The notes: generated by a model from the sequence alone, not told the origin. A stretch of 64,000 nt of DNA from Spartobacteria bacterium (GCA_003169975.1 PNAA01000024.1:314924-378923), one strand, 5' to 3'. Positions 42,489 through 52,959 are shown, counted from the stretch's first letter. Numbers and translations are program-made.

Positions 42489-44155
42489 CCGGAAAAAGAA
42501 CGATCCGCGCCCCGCGCGGCAACCAGCTGAGCTGCAAAGGATGGCAACAGGAAGCGGCGCTCCGGATGCTGATGAACAATCTGGATCCCGACGTCGCGGA
42601 AGATCCAGACAAGCTGATTGTTTATGGCGGGACGGGCCGCGCGGCTCGGAGCTGGGAGGCGTTCGACGCGATCGTGCGTTCGCTGCGCGAGCTCGAAAAC
42701 GACGAAACCCTTCTCGTCCAATCGGGCAAACCGGTCGGCATTTTTCGCACCCACGACGAAGCGCCGCGGGTGCTGATCGCCAATTCGAATCTCGTCGGCC
42801 ACTGGTCGAACTATCCGGAATTCAACCGCCTCGAAAAGCTTGGCCTAACGATGTATGGCCAGATGACGGCCGGCTCGTGGATTTATATCGCCAGCCAGGG
42901 GATCGTGCAGGGAACATTCGAAACGTTCTCCGCCGCGGGCGAACGCCATTTTGGCGGCTCGCTCGAGGGCCGGTTGCTCGTGACCGGCGGCCTCGGCGGA
43001 ATGGGCGGCGCCCAACCACTCGCGGCGACGATGGCAGGCGCGCTCTGTCTCGGGATCGAGGTCGATCCCACGCGAATCGAGAAGCGATTGCAGAGCGGTT
43101 ATTGCGACAAGATCGCGCGCTCGCTCGACGAAGCGATGCGATTGCTCGAGGAGGCGCGCGGGAAAAAGGAGGCGATCTCGGTCGGCCTCGTCGGCAACTG
43201 CGCCGACGTTCTACCGGAAATGGTTCGGCGCGGGATTGTGCCGGACGTTCTAACCGATCAGACGAGCGCGCACGATGCGCTCAACGGTTATGTGCCTAAC
43301 GGAATGACGCTGGCCGAAGCGCTCCAGTTGCGCGCGGAAAAGCCGGATGAGTATGTCGAAAAATCGATGTCCGCGATGGCGCAGCATGTCGAGGCGATGC
43401 TCGCGCTGCAGAAAAAAGGCGCGATCACTTTCGATTACGGCAACAACCTCCGGACCCAGGCGAAGAAAGCCGGCTGCGAGAAGGCCTTCGATATTCCCGG
43501 CTTCGTCCCGGAGTACATCCGGCCGCTTTTTTGCGAAGGGAAGGGACCGTTCCGTTGGGTCGCACTGAGTGGCGATCCGGCTGATATCGCACGGACCGAT
43601 CAGCTCGCGCTCGAGCTGTTCCCGGAAGACAAAACGCTCGCGCGCTGGATGAAGCTGGCCCGGGAGCGGATTCAATTTCAGGGTTTGCCGGCGCGCATTT
43701 GCTGGCTCGGTTACGGGGCGCGCGCGGAGTTTGGTATGGCGATGAACGAGCTCGTGAGGCGAGGGGACATCAGTGCGCCGATCGTGATCGGGCGCGACCA
43801 CCTCGATACGGGCTCGGTCGCTTCCCCCTTCCGCGAAACCGAAGGCATGCTCGACGGCAGCGACGCGATCGCCGACTGGGCGCTGCTCAACGCGCTCGTC
43901 AACACCGCGGCTGGCGCGTCGTGGATCTCGATTCACAACGGCGGCGGCGTCGGGATCGGCTATTCCCAACATGCTGGAATGGTGGTGGTGGCCGATGGCA
44001 CCGATAACGCGAAGCGACGCTTGGAGCGTGTCCTGACGAGCGATCCGGGAATGGGTGTGATCCGGCACGCGGACGCCGGTTACTCGAAGGCGATCGAGTT
44101 TGCCCGGTCGCACGAGATAGGAATTCCAATGAAACCGGAGGCGCGTGATCTGTAG
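42485..44155 (+). CDS. hutU: Urocanate hydratase
   Basis: 556 residues, full length. NAD-binding region [20 protein letters not shown], active-site Cys406 in [13 protein letters not shown], and the C-terminal [20 protein letters not shown]. Adds water to urocanate to give imidazolone propionate. The TAG stop codon (44153-44155) is supplied by the GTAG of a REP unit, so the end of the protein is set by the repeat. Confidence 0.97.
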   Translation: MTGKRTIRAPRGNQLSCKGWQQEAALRMLMNNLDPDVAEDPDKLIVYGGTGRAARSWEAFDAIVRSLRELENDETLLVQSGKPVGIFRTHDEAPRVLIANSNLVGHWSNYPEFNRLEKLGLTMYGQMTAGSWIYIASQGIVQGTFETFSAAGERHFGGSLEGRLLVTGGLGGMGGAQPLAATMAGALCLGIEVDPTRIEKRLQSGYCDKIARSLDEAMRLLEEARGKKEAISVGLVGNCADVLPEMVRRGIVPDVLTDQTSAHDALNGYVPNGMTLAEALQLRAEKPDEYVEKSMSAMAQHVEAMLALQKKGAITFDYGNNLRTQAKKAGCEKAFDIPGFVPEYIRPLFCEGKGPFRWVALSGDPADIARTDQLALELFPEDKTLARWMKLARERIQFQGLPARICWLGYGARAEFGMAMNELVRRGDISAPIVIGRDHLDTGSVASPFRETEGMLDGSDAIADWALLNALVNTAAGASWISIHNGGGVGIGYSQHAGMVVVADGTDNAKRRLERVLTSDPGMGVIRHADAGYSKAIEFARSHEIGIPMKPEARDL

Positions 44156-44254
44156 CCGTCGCCCTATGGGCGACGTGGGCGTTGGCGCGATTGCCTGCGA
44201 GACTCGTCCTGCAATGAGCCCAACTCCCACGCTTCGCACAGCGAAGCGTCCACA
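44152..44254. repeat. GTAG-hairpin REP pair between hutU and ftcD
   Basis: Left: GTAG plus CCGTCGCCC-TAT-GGGCGACG, starting in the hutU stop codon. Right (inverted): CGCTTCGC-ACA-GCGAAGCG then TCCACAG, a diverged GTAG end. The two units belong to different stem types, unlike the pair at 24560. Confidence 0.82.
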
Positions 44255-44268
44255 GCGTTGAACTAACA

Positions 44269-45951
44269 ATGCAAAAGCTTATCGAATGCGTGCCCAACTT
44301 CAGCGAGGGCCGCGACCCGAATATCATCCAACAAATCACGGTCGCGATCGCCGCCGTCGACGGTGTCTCGCTCCTCGACGTCGATCCCGGCGCGAGCACG
44401 AACCGCACGGTCGTGACCTTTGTCGGCTCGCCCGAGGCTGCGGTGGAAGCGGCTTTTCGCGGAATTCAAAAGGCCGCCGAGCTGATCGACATGCGCAAAC
44501 AAAAGGGTGCGCATCCGCGCATGGGCGCGACCGATGTTTGCCCGTTCATCCCGGTGAGCGACGTGAGCTGGGAGGAAGCGATCGAATGCGCGAAGTCGTT
44601 AGGCAAGCGGGTCGCCGAGGCGCTGAGGATTCCGGTTTACCTCTATGAGAAAGCGGCGACCGATCCGTCCCGCTCGAATCTCTCCATCATTCGCGCCGGC
44701 GAATACGAAGGTTTCTTCGAGAAGATCAAACAACCCGCCTGGAAGCCGGATTTCGGCCCGGCTGTGTTGAACGAGCGATCCGGCGCGACCGTCATTGGCG
44801 CGCGCGATTTTCTCGTCGCCTACAACGCGAACCTCAACACCAGGTCGGTGCGGCGCGCGAACTCGGTCGCGTTCGACGTGCGCGAAAACGGACGGGTGAA
44901 AACGGAAGACGGCATGCCGACGGGCAAGAAAGTGCTCGACGCGAGCGGCGAACCGGTGCGCATCCCGGGAATGTTGAAACATGTCAAAGCCATCGGCTGG
45001 TATGTCGAGGAGTACGGCATCGCCCAGGTCTCGATGAACCTGACGAACATCGCGGAGACGCCTTTGCACGCGGCCTTCGATGCCTGCAGCGAAGCGGCCG
45101 CGCAGCGCGGTCTGCGCGTCACCGGCTCAGAAGTGGTCGGGATGCTCCCCAAGAAATGTTTGCTCGAGGCTGGCCGCTATTTTCTCCGCAAACAGCAATG
45201 GTCCGAGGGCGCGTCGGAGGAGGAACTGATCGACCTTGCGATTCGCTCGATGGGTCTGAGCGAGCTGAAGCCGTTCGAGCCAAAGGAAAAAGTGATCGAA
45301 TACAGGATCGAAGCGGCCGCCGGAAAATCGCTCGTGAAGATGAACCTGCGGCAGTTTTGCAACGAAACCCTGAGCGACTCTCCCGCGCCCGGCGGCGGCT
45401 CGGTCGCGGCCCTGATGGGCGCGCTGGGCGCGTCGTTAGGCGGAATGGTGGCCAACCTTTCCGCGGGCAAACGCGGCTGGGAGGAGCAACTCGGCTATTT
45501 CAGCGACTGGGCAGTCAAGGGGCAGCAACTGAAAGATGAATTGCTTTTCCTGGTCGATGAAGACACGGCGGCCTTTAACAAAGTGATGGCGGCATTCGGC
45601 TTGCCGAAAGACTCCGCGGAAGAAAAAGCGGCGCGCTCCAAGGCGATCCAGAAGGCGAACCAATACGCCGCGGAGATTCCGTTGAAAGTCATGGAGACGG
45701 CGAGCCGAACCTACGAACTGCTGGCGGCGATGGCGGAGAGGGGAAATCCCGCATCGATCTCGGATGTCGGCGTCGGTTTGCTCGCGACGCGCGCCTGTAT
45801 CGAAGGCGCGGCAATGAATGTGCGGATCAATTTGTCCGGCCTGAAAGATGAAAAAGTGAAGGCGTCGTTGCAGGAAAAAATAAGCAGGCTAAGCGCTGAA
45901 TCCGAAACCCGCTTCAAGAACGCTCGCCAAACGGTGGAAGGGAAGCTGTAG
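44269..45951 (+). CDS. ftcD: Bifunctional glutamate formimidoyltransferase / formimidoyl-THF cyclodeaminase
   Basis: 560 residues, the two-domain layout of vertebrate FTCD. Residues 1 to about 330 form the transferase: ECVPNFSEGRDP at the start, His82 in GAHPRMGATD, then NLTNIAETPLHAAF. From about 360 the cyclodeaminase domain begins (FCNETLSDSPAPGGGSVAAL). It moves the formimino group of formiminoglutamate to tetrahydrofolate and releases ammonia, yielding glutamate and methenyl-THF. Many bacteria use separate proteins or other hut branches. A repeat element starts at its TAG stop. Confidence 0.95.
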   Translation: MQKLIECVPNFSEGRDPNIIQQITVAIAAVDGVSLLDVDPGASTNRTVVTFVGSPEAAVEAAFRGIQKAAELIDMRKQKGAHPRMGATDVCPFIPVSDVSWEEAIECAKSLGKRVAEALRIPVYLYEKAATDPSRSNLSIIRAGEYEGFFEKIKQPAWKPDFGPAVLNERSGATVIGARDFLVAYNANLNTRSVRRANSVAFDVRENGRVKTEDGMPTGKKVLDASGEPVRIPGMLKHVKAIGWYVEEYGIAQVSMNLTNIAETPLHAAFDACSEAAAQRGLRVTGSEVVGMLPKKCLLEAGRYFLRKQQWSEGASEEELIDLAIRSMGLSELKPFEPKEKVIEYRIEAAAGKSLVKMNLRQFCNETLSDSPAPGGGSVAALMGALGASLGGMVANLSAGKRGWEEQLGYFSDWAVKGQQLKDELLFLVDEDTAAFNKVMAAFGLPKDSAEEKAARSKAIQKANQYAAEIPLKVMETASRTYELLAAMAERGNPASISDVGVGLLATRACIEGAAMNVRINLSGLKDEKVKASLQEKISRLSAESETRFKNARQTVEGKL

Positions 45952-46033
45952 TCGTCCCGAGCGAAGCCGAGGGGTCCCGGAAGGTTACCTTTAAGCTTTC
46001 GCAGCGGGATCCCTCGACTCCGTTCGGGATGAC
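45951..46033. repeat. Inverted repeat of the GTCATCCCGAGCG subfamily, copy 4
   Basis: GTCGTCCCGAGCG on the left pairs with CGTTCGGGATGAC on the right, and both arms continue into GGGATCCC-type sequence next to TCGA. It exactly fills the ftcD-hutI gap and ends 2 nt before the hutI ATG. Sister of 16386-16469. Confidence 0.86.
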
Positions 46034-46035
46034 CA

Positions 46036-47280
46036 ATGAACTCAATCGCTTTATTGCACGCTGCTCAACTGGTTACGCTCGCCGGCCCGGAACGGGCGCG
46101 TATTGGAGCTGAACTCAGCGATCTCGCCATTATCGAAAATGGCGGAATGCTGGTGCGGGATGGTGTGATCGCCGCGATCGGCGCATCGGACGAAATCGCG
46201 AAGCAATTGCCTGAAGATGTCGAAGTCGTCGACGCTGGCGGCCGCGTTGTCCTGCCGGGTTTTGTCGATGCGCACGCCCATCCCGTCTTCGGCGGGAACC
46301 GGGTCGACGAATTCGAGATGCGCGCGCGGGGCGCCTCTTACGAAGAGATCGCCGCCGGCGGTGGCGGAATTCGCTCGACGGTGCGCAAGACGCGCGCGTC
46401 CAGCGAAGCGGAACTTCTCGCGCAGGCGCAGAAGCGGGCCAACTGGTTCCTGCACTGCGGGACGACGACGATGGAGGCGAAATCCGGTTACGGCCTGTCC
46501 CTGAAGGAAGAGCTGAAAATTCTGCGCGTCATCCGTCAACTGAACGAGACGACGCCGATTGAATTCGTGCCGACCTTTCTCGGCGCACACGCCATTCCAG
46601 AGGAGTTTCGCAGCGCGCCCGAGCAATATGTCGCGCTCGTCATTCACGAAATGCTGCCCTCCGTGGCCGAGGAACAACTGGCCGAAAGCTGTGACGTTTT
46701 CTGCGAGCACGGCTACTTCGACCTCGCGGATTCGGAAAAGATTCTGATGGCCGCGCAGGAGCACGGCCTGCGCCTCCGGATGCATGTCGACCAGCTAACG
46801 AATACGGGCGGAGCGTTTCTGGCGGCGCGCCTGCGCGCGGCGACGGCCGATCATCTTGAGCAAACGAACGGGGCCGAGATTACGGCCCTGGCCGAGGCGG
46901 GCGTGCAGCCGGTGCTTTTGCCGGGATCGGTCTACTCGTTAGGGCTAACGCGCTATCCCAAAGCCCGCGCGATGATCGATGCCGGTCTGGCCGTTGTCCT
47001 TGCGACGGATTTTAATCCCGGCTCTTCGCCAACGCCTTCGATCCCGATGGTTCTCTCGCTCGCCGCGACGCAGATGAAAATGACGCCGGCCGAAGGTGTC
47101 ACGGCGACGACGATCAACGGCGCTTACAGTCTCGGCCGCGGCGATAAGATTGGTTCACTCGAGGTCGGGAAAGCGGCCAATTTCTGCATCTTCGACTGCG
47201 CCGATTACCGGGAGATCGCGTATTGGTTTGGCCATCCACAGACGCACGCGGTCTACGTTAAGGGTCAACAGGTGTTGTAG
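46036..47280 (+). CDS. hutI: Imidazolonepropionase
   Basis: 414 residues, amidohydrolase fold. Metal ligands in [16 protein letters not shown] (about residues 76-91), substrate-binding [15 protein letters not shown], the later H of HVDQLTN, and the catalytic-metal Asp in [13 protein letters not shown]. Opens the imidazolone ring to give formiminoglutamate, the FTCD substrate. There is no Shine-Dalgarno site; a repeat ends 2 nt before the ATG. The TAG stop is part of the GTAG of the next REP unit. Confidence 0.96.
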   Translation: MNSIALLHAAQLVTLAGPERARIGAELSDLAIIENGGMLVRDGVIAAIGASDEIAKQLPEDVEVVDAGGRVVLPGFVDAHAHPVFGGNRVDEFEMRARGASYEEIAAGGGGIRSTVRKTRASSEAELLAQAQKRANWFLHCGTTTMEAKSGYGLSLKEELKILRVIRQLNETTPIEFVPTFLGAHAIPEEFRSAPEQYVALVIHEMLPSVAEEQLAESCDVFCEHGYFDLADSEKILMAAQEHGLRLRMHVDQLTNTGGAFLAARLRAATADHLEQTNGAEITALAEAGVQPVLLPGSVYSLGLTRYPKARAMIDAGLAVVLATDFNPGSSPTPSIPMVLSLAATQMKMTPAEGVTATTINGAYSLGRGDKIGSLEVGKAANFCIFDCADYREIAYWFGHPQTHAVYVKGQQVL

Positions 47281-47367
47281 CCGCTTCGCTGTGCGAAGCG
47301 TGAGAAAAAGGCTGAACTGAAGATAATATCGCGACTCCGGTCTCGTTGCCCACAGGGCAGCGGCTAC
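47277..47367. repeat. GTAG-hairpin REP pair between hutI and tig
   Basis: Left: GTAG plus CCGCTTCGC-TGT-GCGAAGCG. Right (inverted): GTAG plus CCGCTGCCC-TGT-GGGCAACG on the minus strand. The left GTAG contains the hutI TAG stop codon. Confidence 0.86.
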
Positions 47368-47409
47368 AGGTTTGCGCCGCACTCTTGCCACCCTTAACGT
47401 GGCTTCCGG

Positions 47410-48756
47410 ATGAAGGTCGAAGTCGAAAACCAGCCGCATTGCGTCGCCACGCTCAAGATCGAGCTGCCGCCGGAGCAGGTGGCGAAGGAATGGGACGCGA
47501 TCGCGAACAGCTTCGCCGCGCAGGCGCGGATCCCCGGCTATCGCCCCGGAAAGGCGCCGCGCCGCGTGATTGAGGCGAAGTTTCGCAAGGACATTCAGGA
47601 CGAGCTGACCAAAAAACTTGTCTCCAAGAGCTATCACGAAGCGATCGCCGAGAAACAGCTGCGGGTGGTTTCCCTAACGAATCTCGAAGATGTGGAGTTT
47701 GGCGACGATCGCTCGATGCGTTTCCGCGCGACGGTCGTGACCGCGCCGGAATTCGAGCTGCCCGATTACAAGGGAATCCCGCTCCAGTTGCCGGACACGA
47801 AAGTGACCGAGGCCGAGGTGGACGCGGCCGTCGAGCGGTTGCGGGAACAGTCCGCCGATTTTGTCGATGTCCCGGAGCGCGGGCTGGAGCTCGAGGATTT
47901 CGCGGTAATCGATTTCGAGGGAACGATTGATGGCAAACCAATCGCGGAGCTGGCGCCGGCGGCGAGCAAGAATCTCCTCGGTGGCAAGAAGTTTTGGCTG
48001 CGCCTGGCGCCGGACAATTTTCTGCCGCGCTTCGTGGAGCAGGTGATCGGGCAAAAGCCTAACGAAACGCGGACGGTGAAGGTGGAATTTCCCGCGGACG
48101 TTCCGGTCGCGGAGCTGGTCGGGAAAACGGCCGAATACAGCGTCACCCTGCTTGAGATCAAGCAACGCGTTTTACCTCCGCGCGATGATGCTTTTGCCGC
48201 AAAGTGGATGCCGGAGAAGACACTGCCCGAATTGCGACAGGCGCTCGAGCATCAGATCGAACACGAGAAAGGTCACGAGCAGGAGCGGGCCCGCGAAGGG
48301 CAGGTGATCAAGTTTCTTAGTGAGCGCATCCAGTTCGAGCTCCCGCCGGCTTTGCTCAAACACGAAACGCGCAATGCCCTGGCCGAACTGGTGCAGCGAA
48401 ATCGCGAGCGCGGCGTGCCGGACGAGGCGCTGAAGGAAAAAGAAGAGGAACTGATCCGGGTGGCCGGCGGCCTCGCCGCCCATCGCCTGAAAACGAACTT
48501 TATTCTGCATCGCATCGCGGAGCAGGAGAAAATCCAGGTGACCCGCGCGGACATCGACGAGCGCATCCGCCACCAGGCGATGCATCACAACGTGACGCCG
48601 GAAAAACTGCGCCAGGACATCGAGCAACACGATGGCATGAACAGCCTGGTCGAGCAGATCTTGCTGGCCAAGACAATTGATTTCCTCGGGTCGAATGCTA
48701 CCATCGACAGCACGGCCGCAACGCCCGTTCCTGAAGTTTCTGCCGCATCAAAATGA
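47410..48756 (+). CDS. tig: Trigger factor chaperone
   Basis: 448 residues. Ribosome-binding N-terminal domain ([20 protein letters not shown], with the signature [15 protein letters not shown] instead of GFRxGKxP), FKBP-like prolyl isomerase domain around 150-245, and helical C-terminal arms. Binds at L23 by the tunnel exit. Overlaps clpP by 4 nt, the classic tig-clpP-clpX order. Confidence 0.96.
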   Translation: MKVEVENQPHCVATLKIELPPEQVAKEWDAIANSFAAQARIPGYRPGKAPRRVIEAKFRKDIQDELTKKLVSKSYHEAIAEKQLRVVSLTNLEDVEFGDDRSMRFRATVVTAPEFELPDYKGIPLQLPDTKVTEAEVDAAVERLREQSADFVDVPERGLELEDFAVIDFEGTIDGKPIAELAPAASKNLLGGKKFWLRLAPDNFLPRFVEQVIGQKPNETRTVKVEFPADVPVAELVGKTAEYSVTLLEIKQRVLPPRDDAFAAKWMPEKTLPELRQALEHQIEHEKGHEQERAREGQVIKFLSERIQFELPPALLKHETRNALAELVQRNRERGVPDEALKEKEEELIRVAGGLAAHRLKTNFILHRIAEQEKIQVTRADIDERIRHQAMHHNVTPEKLRQDIEQHDGMNSLVEQILLAKTIDFLGSNATIDSTAATPVPEVSAASK

Positions 48757-49466
48757 CCACAAATCGCGACTCAAACTACTCTCAATCCGTGCTCGTTCCG
48801 ATGGTCGTGGAGCAGACTGCTCGCGGCGAGCGCAGCTACGATATTTACTCGCGGTTATTGAAAGACCGGATCGTTTTTATCGGCACGCAGATCGACGATC
48901 ACATCGCCAATCTCGTCATCGCCCAGCTTCTTTTTCTCCAGATGGAGGACGGGAAGAAGGACATCAACATTTACATCAACTCGCCCGGCGGCTCCGTGAC
49001 CGCAGGACTGGCGATCTACGACACGATGCAGTTCCTGACCTGCGACGTGACCACCTACTGCCTCGGAATGGCGGCGAGCATGGGCGCGGTCTTGCTCAGC
49101 GCCGGGACGAAAGGCAAGCGCTTCGCGCTCCCGAATTCCGACATCATGATTCACCAGGTCTCGGGCGGCGCCCAAGGCCAGGCGAGCGATGTCGAGCGCA
49201 CCGTCGAGTACATGTTTAAACTCAAGAAGCGGCTCATCCGCATTCTCTCCCAGCATACCGGCAAACCGGAGGAGCAGGTGAAGCTCGACTCCGACCGCGA
49301 TTACTACATGACCGCCCCCGAGGCCAAGGCCTACGGCCTCGTGGACGAGGTCATCAAGTCGCGCAAGGAAGCCAAGCTCCTCGACGGCGCGGGGTCAGAA
49401 AAAAGCCTGAATGACCGCTCCACTGCGGTCGCGGAGGCGGCCCTGCCGCAGAAGGTCGAGGAATAG
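48753..49466 (+). CDS. clpP: ATP-dependent Clp protease proteolytic subunit
   Basis: 237 residues with a C-terminal extension of about 35 residues beyond the E. coli length. Catalytic Ser109 (GMAASMGA), His134 ([10 protein letters not shown]) and the Asp of DSDRDYYM. Forms the tetradecameric barrel gated by ClpX. The first residues ([20 protein letters not shown]) fit the processed N-terminus of ClpP. Confidence 0.97.
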   Translation: MTTNRDSNYSQSVLVPMVVEQTARGERSYDIYSRLLKDRIVFIGTQIDDHIANLVIAQLLFLQMEDGKKDINIYINSPGGSVTAGLAIYDTMQFLTCDVTTYCLGMAASMGAVLLSAGTKGKRFALPNSDIMIHQVSGGAQGQASDVERTVEYMFKLKKRLIRILSQHTGKPEEQVKLDSDRDYYMTAPEAKAYGLVDEVIKSRKEAKLLDGAGSEKSLNDRSTAVAEAALPQKVEE

Positions 49467-49491
49467 GAACTGCTTTACCGAGGAGACGACT

Positions 49492-50772
49492 ATGGCGCGC
49501 GCCTCGAACCTCACCATGTGTTCCTTCTGTGGCAAAAGCCACGCGGAGGTGCGCAAGTTAATCGCGGGGCCCGGCGTCTACATTTGCGACAGCTGTATTA
49601 ACGTCTGCAAAAGTATCCTCGATAAGGAGCTGAACGAAGACGCGCGGCGGCAATCGTCGACCATTCGCGTGCCGAAACCGGCCGACATCCGGCGCTCGCT
49701 CGACCAGTATGTTGTCGGCCAGGACGTAGCGAAGAAGACGCTTTCGGTCGCGGTCCACAATCACTTCAAGCGCGTCATGCAAAGCGCCCCGCCGACCGAT
49801 ACCTCCGCCGCTTTCCAGCCCGATCCTTTTGCCGATGTCGAGATCGAGAAGAGCAACATCCTCTTGATTGGACCGACCGGCTCGGGCAAGACACTGCTCG
49901 CCAAGACGCTCGCCAAAATTCTCGACGTCCCGTTTTGCATCGCCGACGCGACCACTCTGACCGAGGCGGGCTACGTCGGTGAAGATGTGGAGAACATCAT
50001 TCTGCGTCTGCTGCAGAACGCCGATTACGACGTGAAGCGCGCGGAGATCGGTATCGTCTACATCGACGAAATCGACAAGATCGGCCGCAAGACCGACAAC
50101 GTGAGCATCACGCGCGATGTCTCGGGCGAAGGTGTGCAACAGGCGCTCCTGAAAATTTTGGAAGGCAGCACCTGCAACGTTCCGCCACAGGGCGGGCGCA
50201 AACATCCGCACCAGGAATACATCCAGGTGAACACGGAAAAGATCCTCTTCATCTGCGGCGGCGCGTTCGTCGGGCTCGACAAAATTGTGCAGAAACGAAT
50301 CGGCAGCAAGACGATGGGCTTCAGCAGTCCGTCGCTCGAAGTCGAGGACGCGATGCGGCGCGAAGCGGTCCGGCGGGTGGAGCCCGAGGACTTGTTAGCG
50401 TTCGGCATGATCCCGGAATTCATCGGTCGTCTCCCCGTCCTCAGCGCGCTCGATGCGCTGACCGAGGACGAGATGGTTATGATCCTGACCGATACGAAGA
50501 ACGCGATGATCAAGCAGTACACGAAGCTCTTCGCGATGGAGGGCGTCCGCCTAACGGTCACGAAAGACGCGCTCCGTGCGCTCGCCGCGCAGGCGGTGAC
50601 CAAGGGGACCGGCGCCCGGGCGCTGCGCTCGATGCTCGAGCGGATCATGCTCGACATCATGTACGACATCCCGAGCCGCGAAGATATCGCCGAGGTCACG
50701 ATTAATCGTGCCGTCGTCGAGGGAAAAAAGCTCCCGCTCATCCGCAAGAAACAGGACAAAGACGCGGCGTAA
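49492..50772 (+). CDS. clpX: ATP-dependent Clp protease ATPase subunit ClpX
   Basis: 426 residues from ATG 49492, after GAGGAG. Zinc-binding N-domain C10, C13, C32, C35; Walker A GPTGSGKT (from 127); Walker [11 protein letters not shown]; pore loop and sensor regions ([40 protein letters not shown]). Unfolds tagged proteins and feeds ClpP. An in-frame extension back to 49411 overlaps clpP and is rejected because of the ribosome-binding site and the conserved MCSFCGK start. Confidence 0.97.
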   Translation: MARASNLTMCSFCGKSHAEVRKLIAGPGVYICDSCINVCKSILDKELNEDARRQSSTIRVPKPADIRRSLDQYVVGQDVAKKTLSVAVHNHFKRVMQSAPPTDTSAAFQPDPFADVEIEKSNILLIGPTGSGKTLLAKTLAKILDVPFCIADATTLTEAGYVGEDVENIILRLLQNADYDVKRAEIGIVYIDEIDKIGRKTDNVSITRDVSGEGVQQALLKILEGSTCNVPPQGGRKHPHQEYIQVNTEKILFICGGAFVGLDKIVQKRIGSKTMGFSSPSLEVEDAMRREAVRRVEPEDLLAFGMIPEFIGRLPVLSALDALTEDEMVMILTDTKNAMIKQYTKLFAMEGVRLTVTKDALRALAAQAVTKGTGARALRSMLERIMLDIMYDIPSREDIAEVTINRAVVEGKKLPLIRKKQDKDAA

Positions 50773-50791
50773 GGGAGGCGCCTCGCGCCTA

Positions 50792-50933
50792 ACGTCCAAC
50801 GTCCAACGTCCAACGTTGAACGTTCAACTTCAGAGACGGACTGGCGATGTTGTCAGCCTCGAGATTCTGGCCGGCGGCATCCGCTTCTTTCTGAGTTCAA
50901 CGTTGGACGTTGGACGTTGGACGTTGGACGTTT
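50792..50933. repeat. Large inverted repeat made of tandem 7-nt units
   Basis: The left arm holds tandem ACGTCCA units and passes into CAACGTTGAACGTTCAAC; the right arm holds AGTTCAACG and then four TGGACGT units. The arms are about 38 nt, separated by 63 nt. It fills the clpX-cinA gap, ending 12 nt before the cinA ATG. The same units form the palindrome inside tgt (1000-1046). Confidence 0.88.
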
Positions 50934-50945
50934 CTGCCTCAATCA

Positions 50946-52181
50946 ATGCGAGTCGTCGTCATCAACACCGGCACCGAAATCCTACTCGGTGACGTCCTCA
51001 ACACGCATCTCACGTTCATCGCCCGCGAGATTTTTCCGCTGGGCCTGCGCGTCGAGCGTCAAATATCAGTTCCCGATGGCACCGCCATTCGCGACGCGCT
51101 GGAGGAAAACTTCGAGCGGGCGGAACTGATCTTCGTGACCGGCGGTCTTGGACCGACGACCGATGACATCACCCGGGAGATCACAGCCGAACTCCTCGGG
51201 CTGGACCTGGTGCCCGATCCTGAAATGGAGATCTCGATCACGCAACGTTTACGCACTCGCGGGATCCGGATGACCGATCGCATCCTGCGCCAGGCCCAAG
51301 TGCCGCGGGGTGCCGCGGTCCTGCCCAATGAAAACGGGAGCGCGCCCGGGCTCTACCTCGCCGCCGACCTGAATGCCGCCAGCGCGTCGCCCCATTTGTT
51401 TCTCCTCCCGGGACCACCGCGCGAGCTGCAGCCGATGTTTCTCCAATCGGTTGTGCCGATTCTCCAGCGGATCGTTAGGCAGGAGGAAGCGTTTGCCTGC
51501 CGCAGCTATCGGATTGTCGGAATGGGAGAATCCTACGTCGAAGAAGCGGTTGGCGTCCAATTGCTCGCCCTCGACGGTCTCGAGCTCGGCTATTGCGCCC
51601 GGATGGGCGAAGTCGATCTGCGTATCATCGGATCGAGCGAGGTCTTGGAGAAAGCCGATATCATCGTCCGCGCCAGATTATCCTCCGCGATCTTCTCCAC
51701 CAGCAGCGAGAACCTGGAGACGGTCATCGTTAGGCAACTCGCCGAGAAGAAAGCGACCCTGGCTGTCGCCGAGTCCTGCACCGGCGGATTCCTCGCGCAC
51801 CGGCTGACCAACGTTCCAGGTGCATCCGAGGTTTTCCTGGCGGGCTACGTTACCTACTCGAACGAGGCAAAGATCTCCACGCTCGGCGTCACTCCGGGCG
51901 CGATTGCAGAGCATGGCGCGGTCAGTGAAACCGTGGCCCGCGCCATGGCGGACGGCGCTCGGGAGACATCGAAGGCGACCTTCGTCCTCGCCACGACCGG
52001 CATCGCCGGACCCGGGGGCGGAAGCGAGGAGAAGCCGGTCGGCACGGCCTACATCGCGCTCGCGGGCGGCGGCGAAACGGTCGTTAGGCATCTCTTTTTC
52101 CCGACCGATCGCGAGACCTTCAAGCAACTCGCCACCCAGGCCGCGCTCAATCTCCTGCGCGAGCGCCTGGCGAAAATCTAA
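50946..52181 (+). CDS. cinA: CinA-family protein (competence/damage-inducible; NMN deamidase domain)
   Basis: 411 residues from ATG 50946. N-terminal MoaB/MogA-like COG1058 domain (INTGTEILLGDVLNTH, TGGLGPTTDDITREI, LFLLPGPPRELQPMF) and C-terminal PncC domain (VAESCTGGFLAHRLTNVPGA, then TTGIAGPGGGSEEKPVGT) that hydrolyses NMN in pyridine nucleotide salvage. In Gram-positive bacteria cinA is part of the competence regulon; here that link is only suggestive. A repeat sits directly upstream. Its stop meets the convergent L,D-transpeptidase gene. Confidence 0.94.
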   Translation: MRVVVINTGTEILLGDVLNTHLTFIAREIFPLGLRVERQISVPDGTAIRDALEENFERAELIFVTGGLGPTTDDITREITAELLGLDLVPDPEMEISITQRLRTRGIRMTDRILRQAQVPRGAAVLPNENGSAPGLYLAADLNAASASPHLFLLPGPPRELQPMFLQSVVPILQRIVRQEEAFACRSYRIVGMGESYVEEAVGVQLLALDGLELGYCARMGEVDLRIIGSSEVLEKADIIVRARLSSAIFSTSSENLETVIVRQLAEKKATLAVAESCTGGFLAHRLTNVPGASEVFLAGYVTYSNEAKISTLGVTPGAIAEHGAVSETVARAMADGARETSKATFVLATTGIAGPGGGSEEKPVGTAYIALAGGGETVVRHLFFPTDRETFKQLATQAALNLLRERLAKI

Positions 52182-52813
52182 TCGCCGACCACGACCGGCG
52201 TACCGACCTTGACGTGGTTGTAAAACATCTCGGCAGCCGATGATGGCATGCGGACGCAGCCGTGCGACGCAGCATAGCCTGGCAGGAAGCCAACGTGCAT
52301 CCCGACGCCTTCGTCCGTCAGGCGCATAAACCATTTCATGTCGGCCCCGACGTAATGCGTGCCGCTCGGCGCGGAGTCGATCCGGCTGCTCACACCGCGG
52401 CGGACGATCCGTCCGGACGAGTCGACGAAATCGCCGTAGATGCTGGATCTGTGATTCAGGTCCTTTTCCAGGACATGAAAACTGCCCTGCGGCGTCGGCC
52501 GGGCGCGTTTGCCAGATGAAATGGGGGAGTCGATGACGATTTCGTCGCCCATCATCAGGTAGGCGCGTTGCTTGGAGAGTGATACGCGAACGTGGGAGTT
52601 GTCTGGTGTCAGGCGAGCGAGCAGTCGGGGTGAAACGTTGATCGGCTCCTGCCGGTTGATGAGTTCGCTCGCCGGCTTCATCGCGGGGGTGGCGCGCGGC
52701 TGTGGACGCGCGAATGAACGGGAACCCGGTCGCGGGAGTTGCGCGTTTACATTGGCCAGCGCGAGCGCGGCGAGCAGGAGTGCCGTGGAAAGTTTTGAAA
52801 GCCGGGCGATCAC
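52178..52813 (-). CDS. Exported YkuD-type L,D-transpeptidase
   Basis: 211 residues if the GTG at 52813 is the start, which places a clean signal peptide first (LSKLSTALLLAALALANVNA). The frame stays open to an ATG at 52948, but that form would bury the signal. A Pro/Arg linker is followed by the YkuD domain: VRVSLSKQRAYLMMGDE, SGKRARPTPQGSFHVLEKD, then GYAASHGCVRMPSSAA with the catalytic Cys. Acts on periplasmic peptidoglycan. Convergent with cinA (4-nt overlap of the ends). Confidence 0.9.
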   Translation of the reverse strand: MIARLSKLSTALLLAALALANVNAQLPRPGSRSFARPQPRATPAMKPASELINRQEPINVSPRLLARLTPDNSHVRVSLSKQRAYLMMGDEIVIDSPISSGKRARPTPQGSFHVLEKDLNHRSSIYGDFVDSSGRIVRRGVSSRIDSAPSGTHYVGADMKWFMRLTDEGVGMHVGFLPGYAASHGCVRMPSSAAEMFYNHVKVGTPVVVGD

Positions 52814-52959
52814 AAAAAGATAGGTACGGCGGTTCCAACCGCGTTCCGAATGCAAAATGGATAATTCGCAGGCCCGTGGCAACGCGGAAATTGGTGTGCG
52901 GGGTTGCACGCCAAGGTTTGGTTTGCCACTCCGGCGCGATTCCAGCACGCTCGCGGGTC

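Noticed and set aside
50792..50933. CRISPR-like array
   Set aside because: The 7-nt units are directly abutting without spacers and the arms are inverted to each other.
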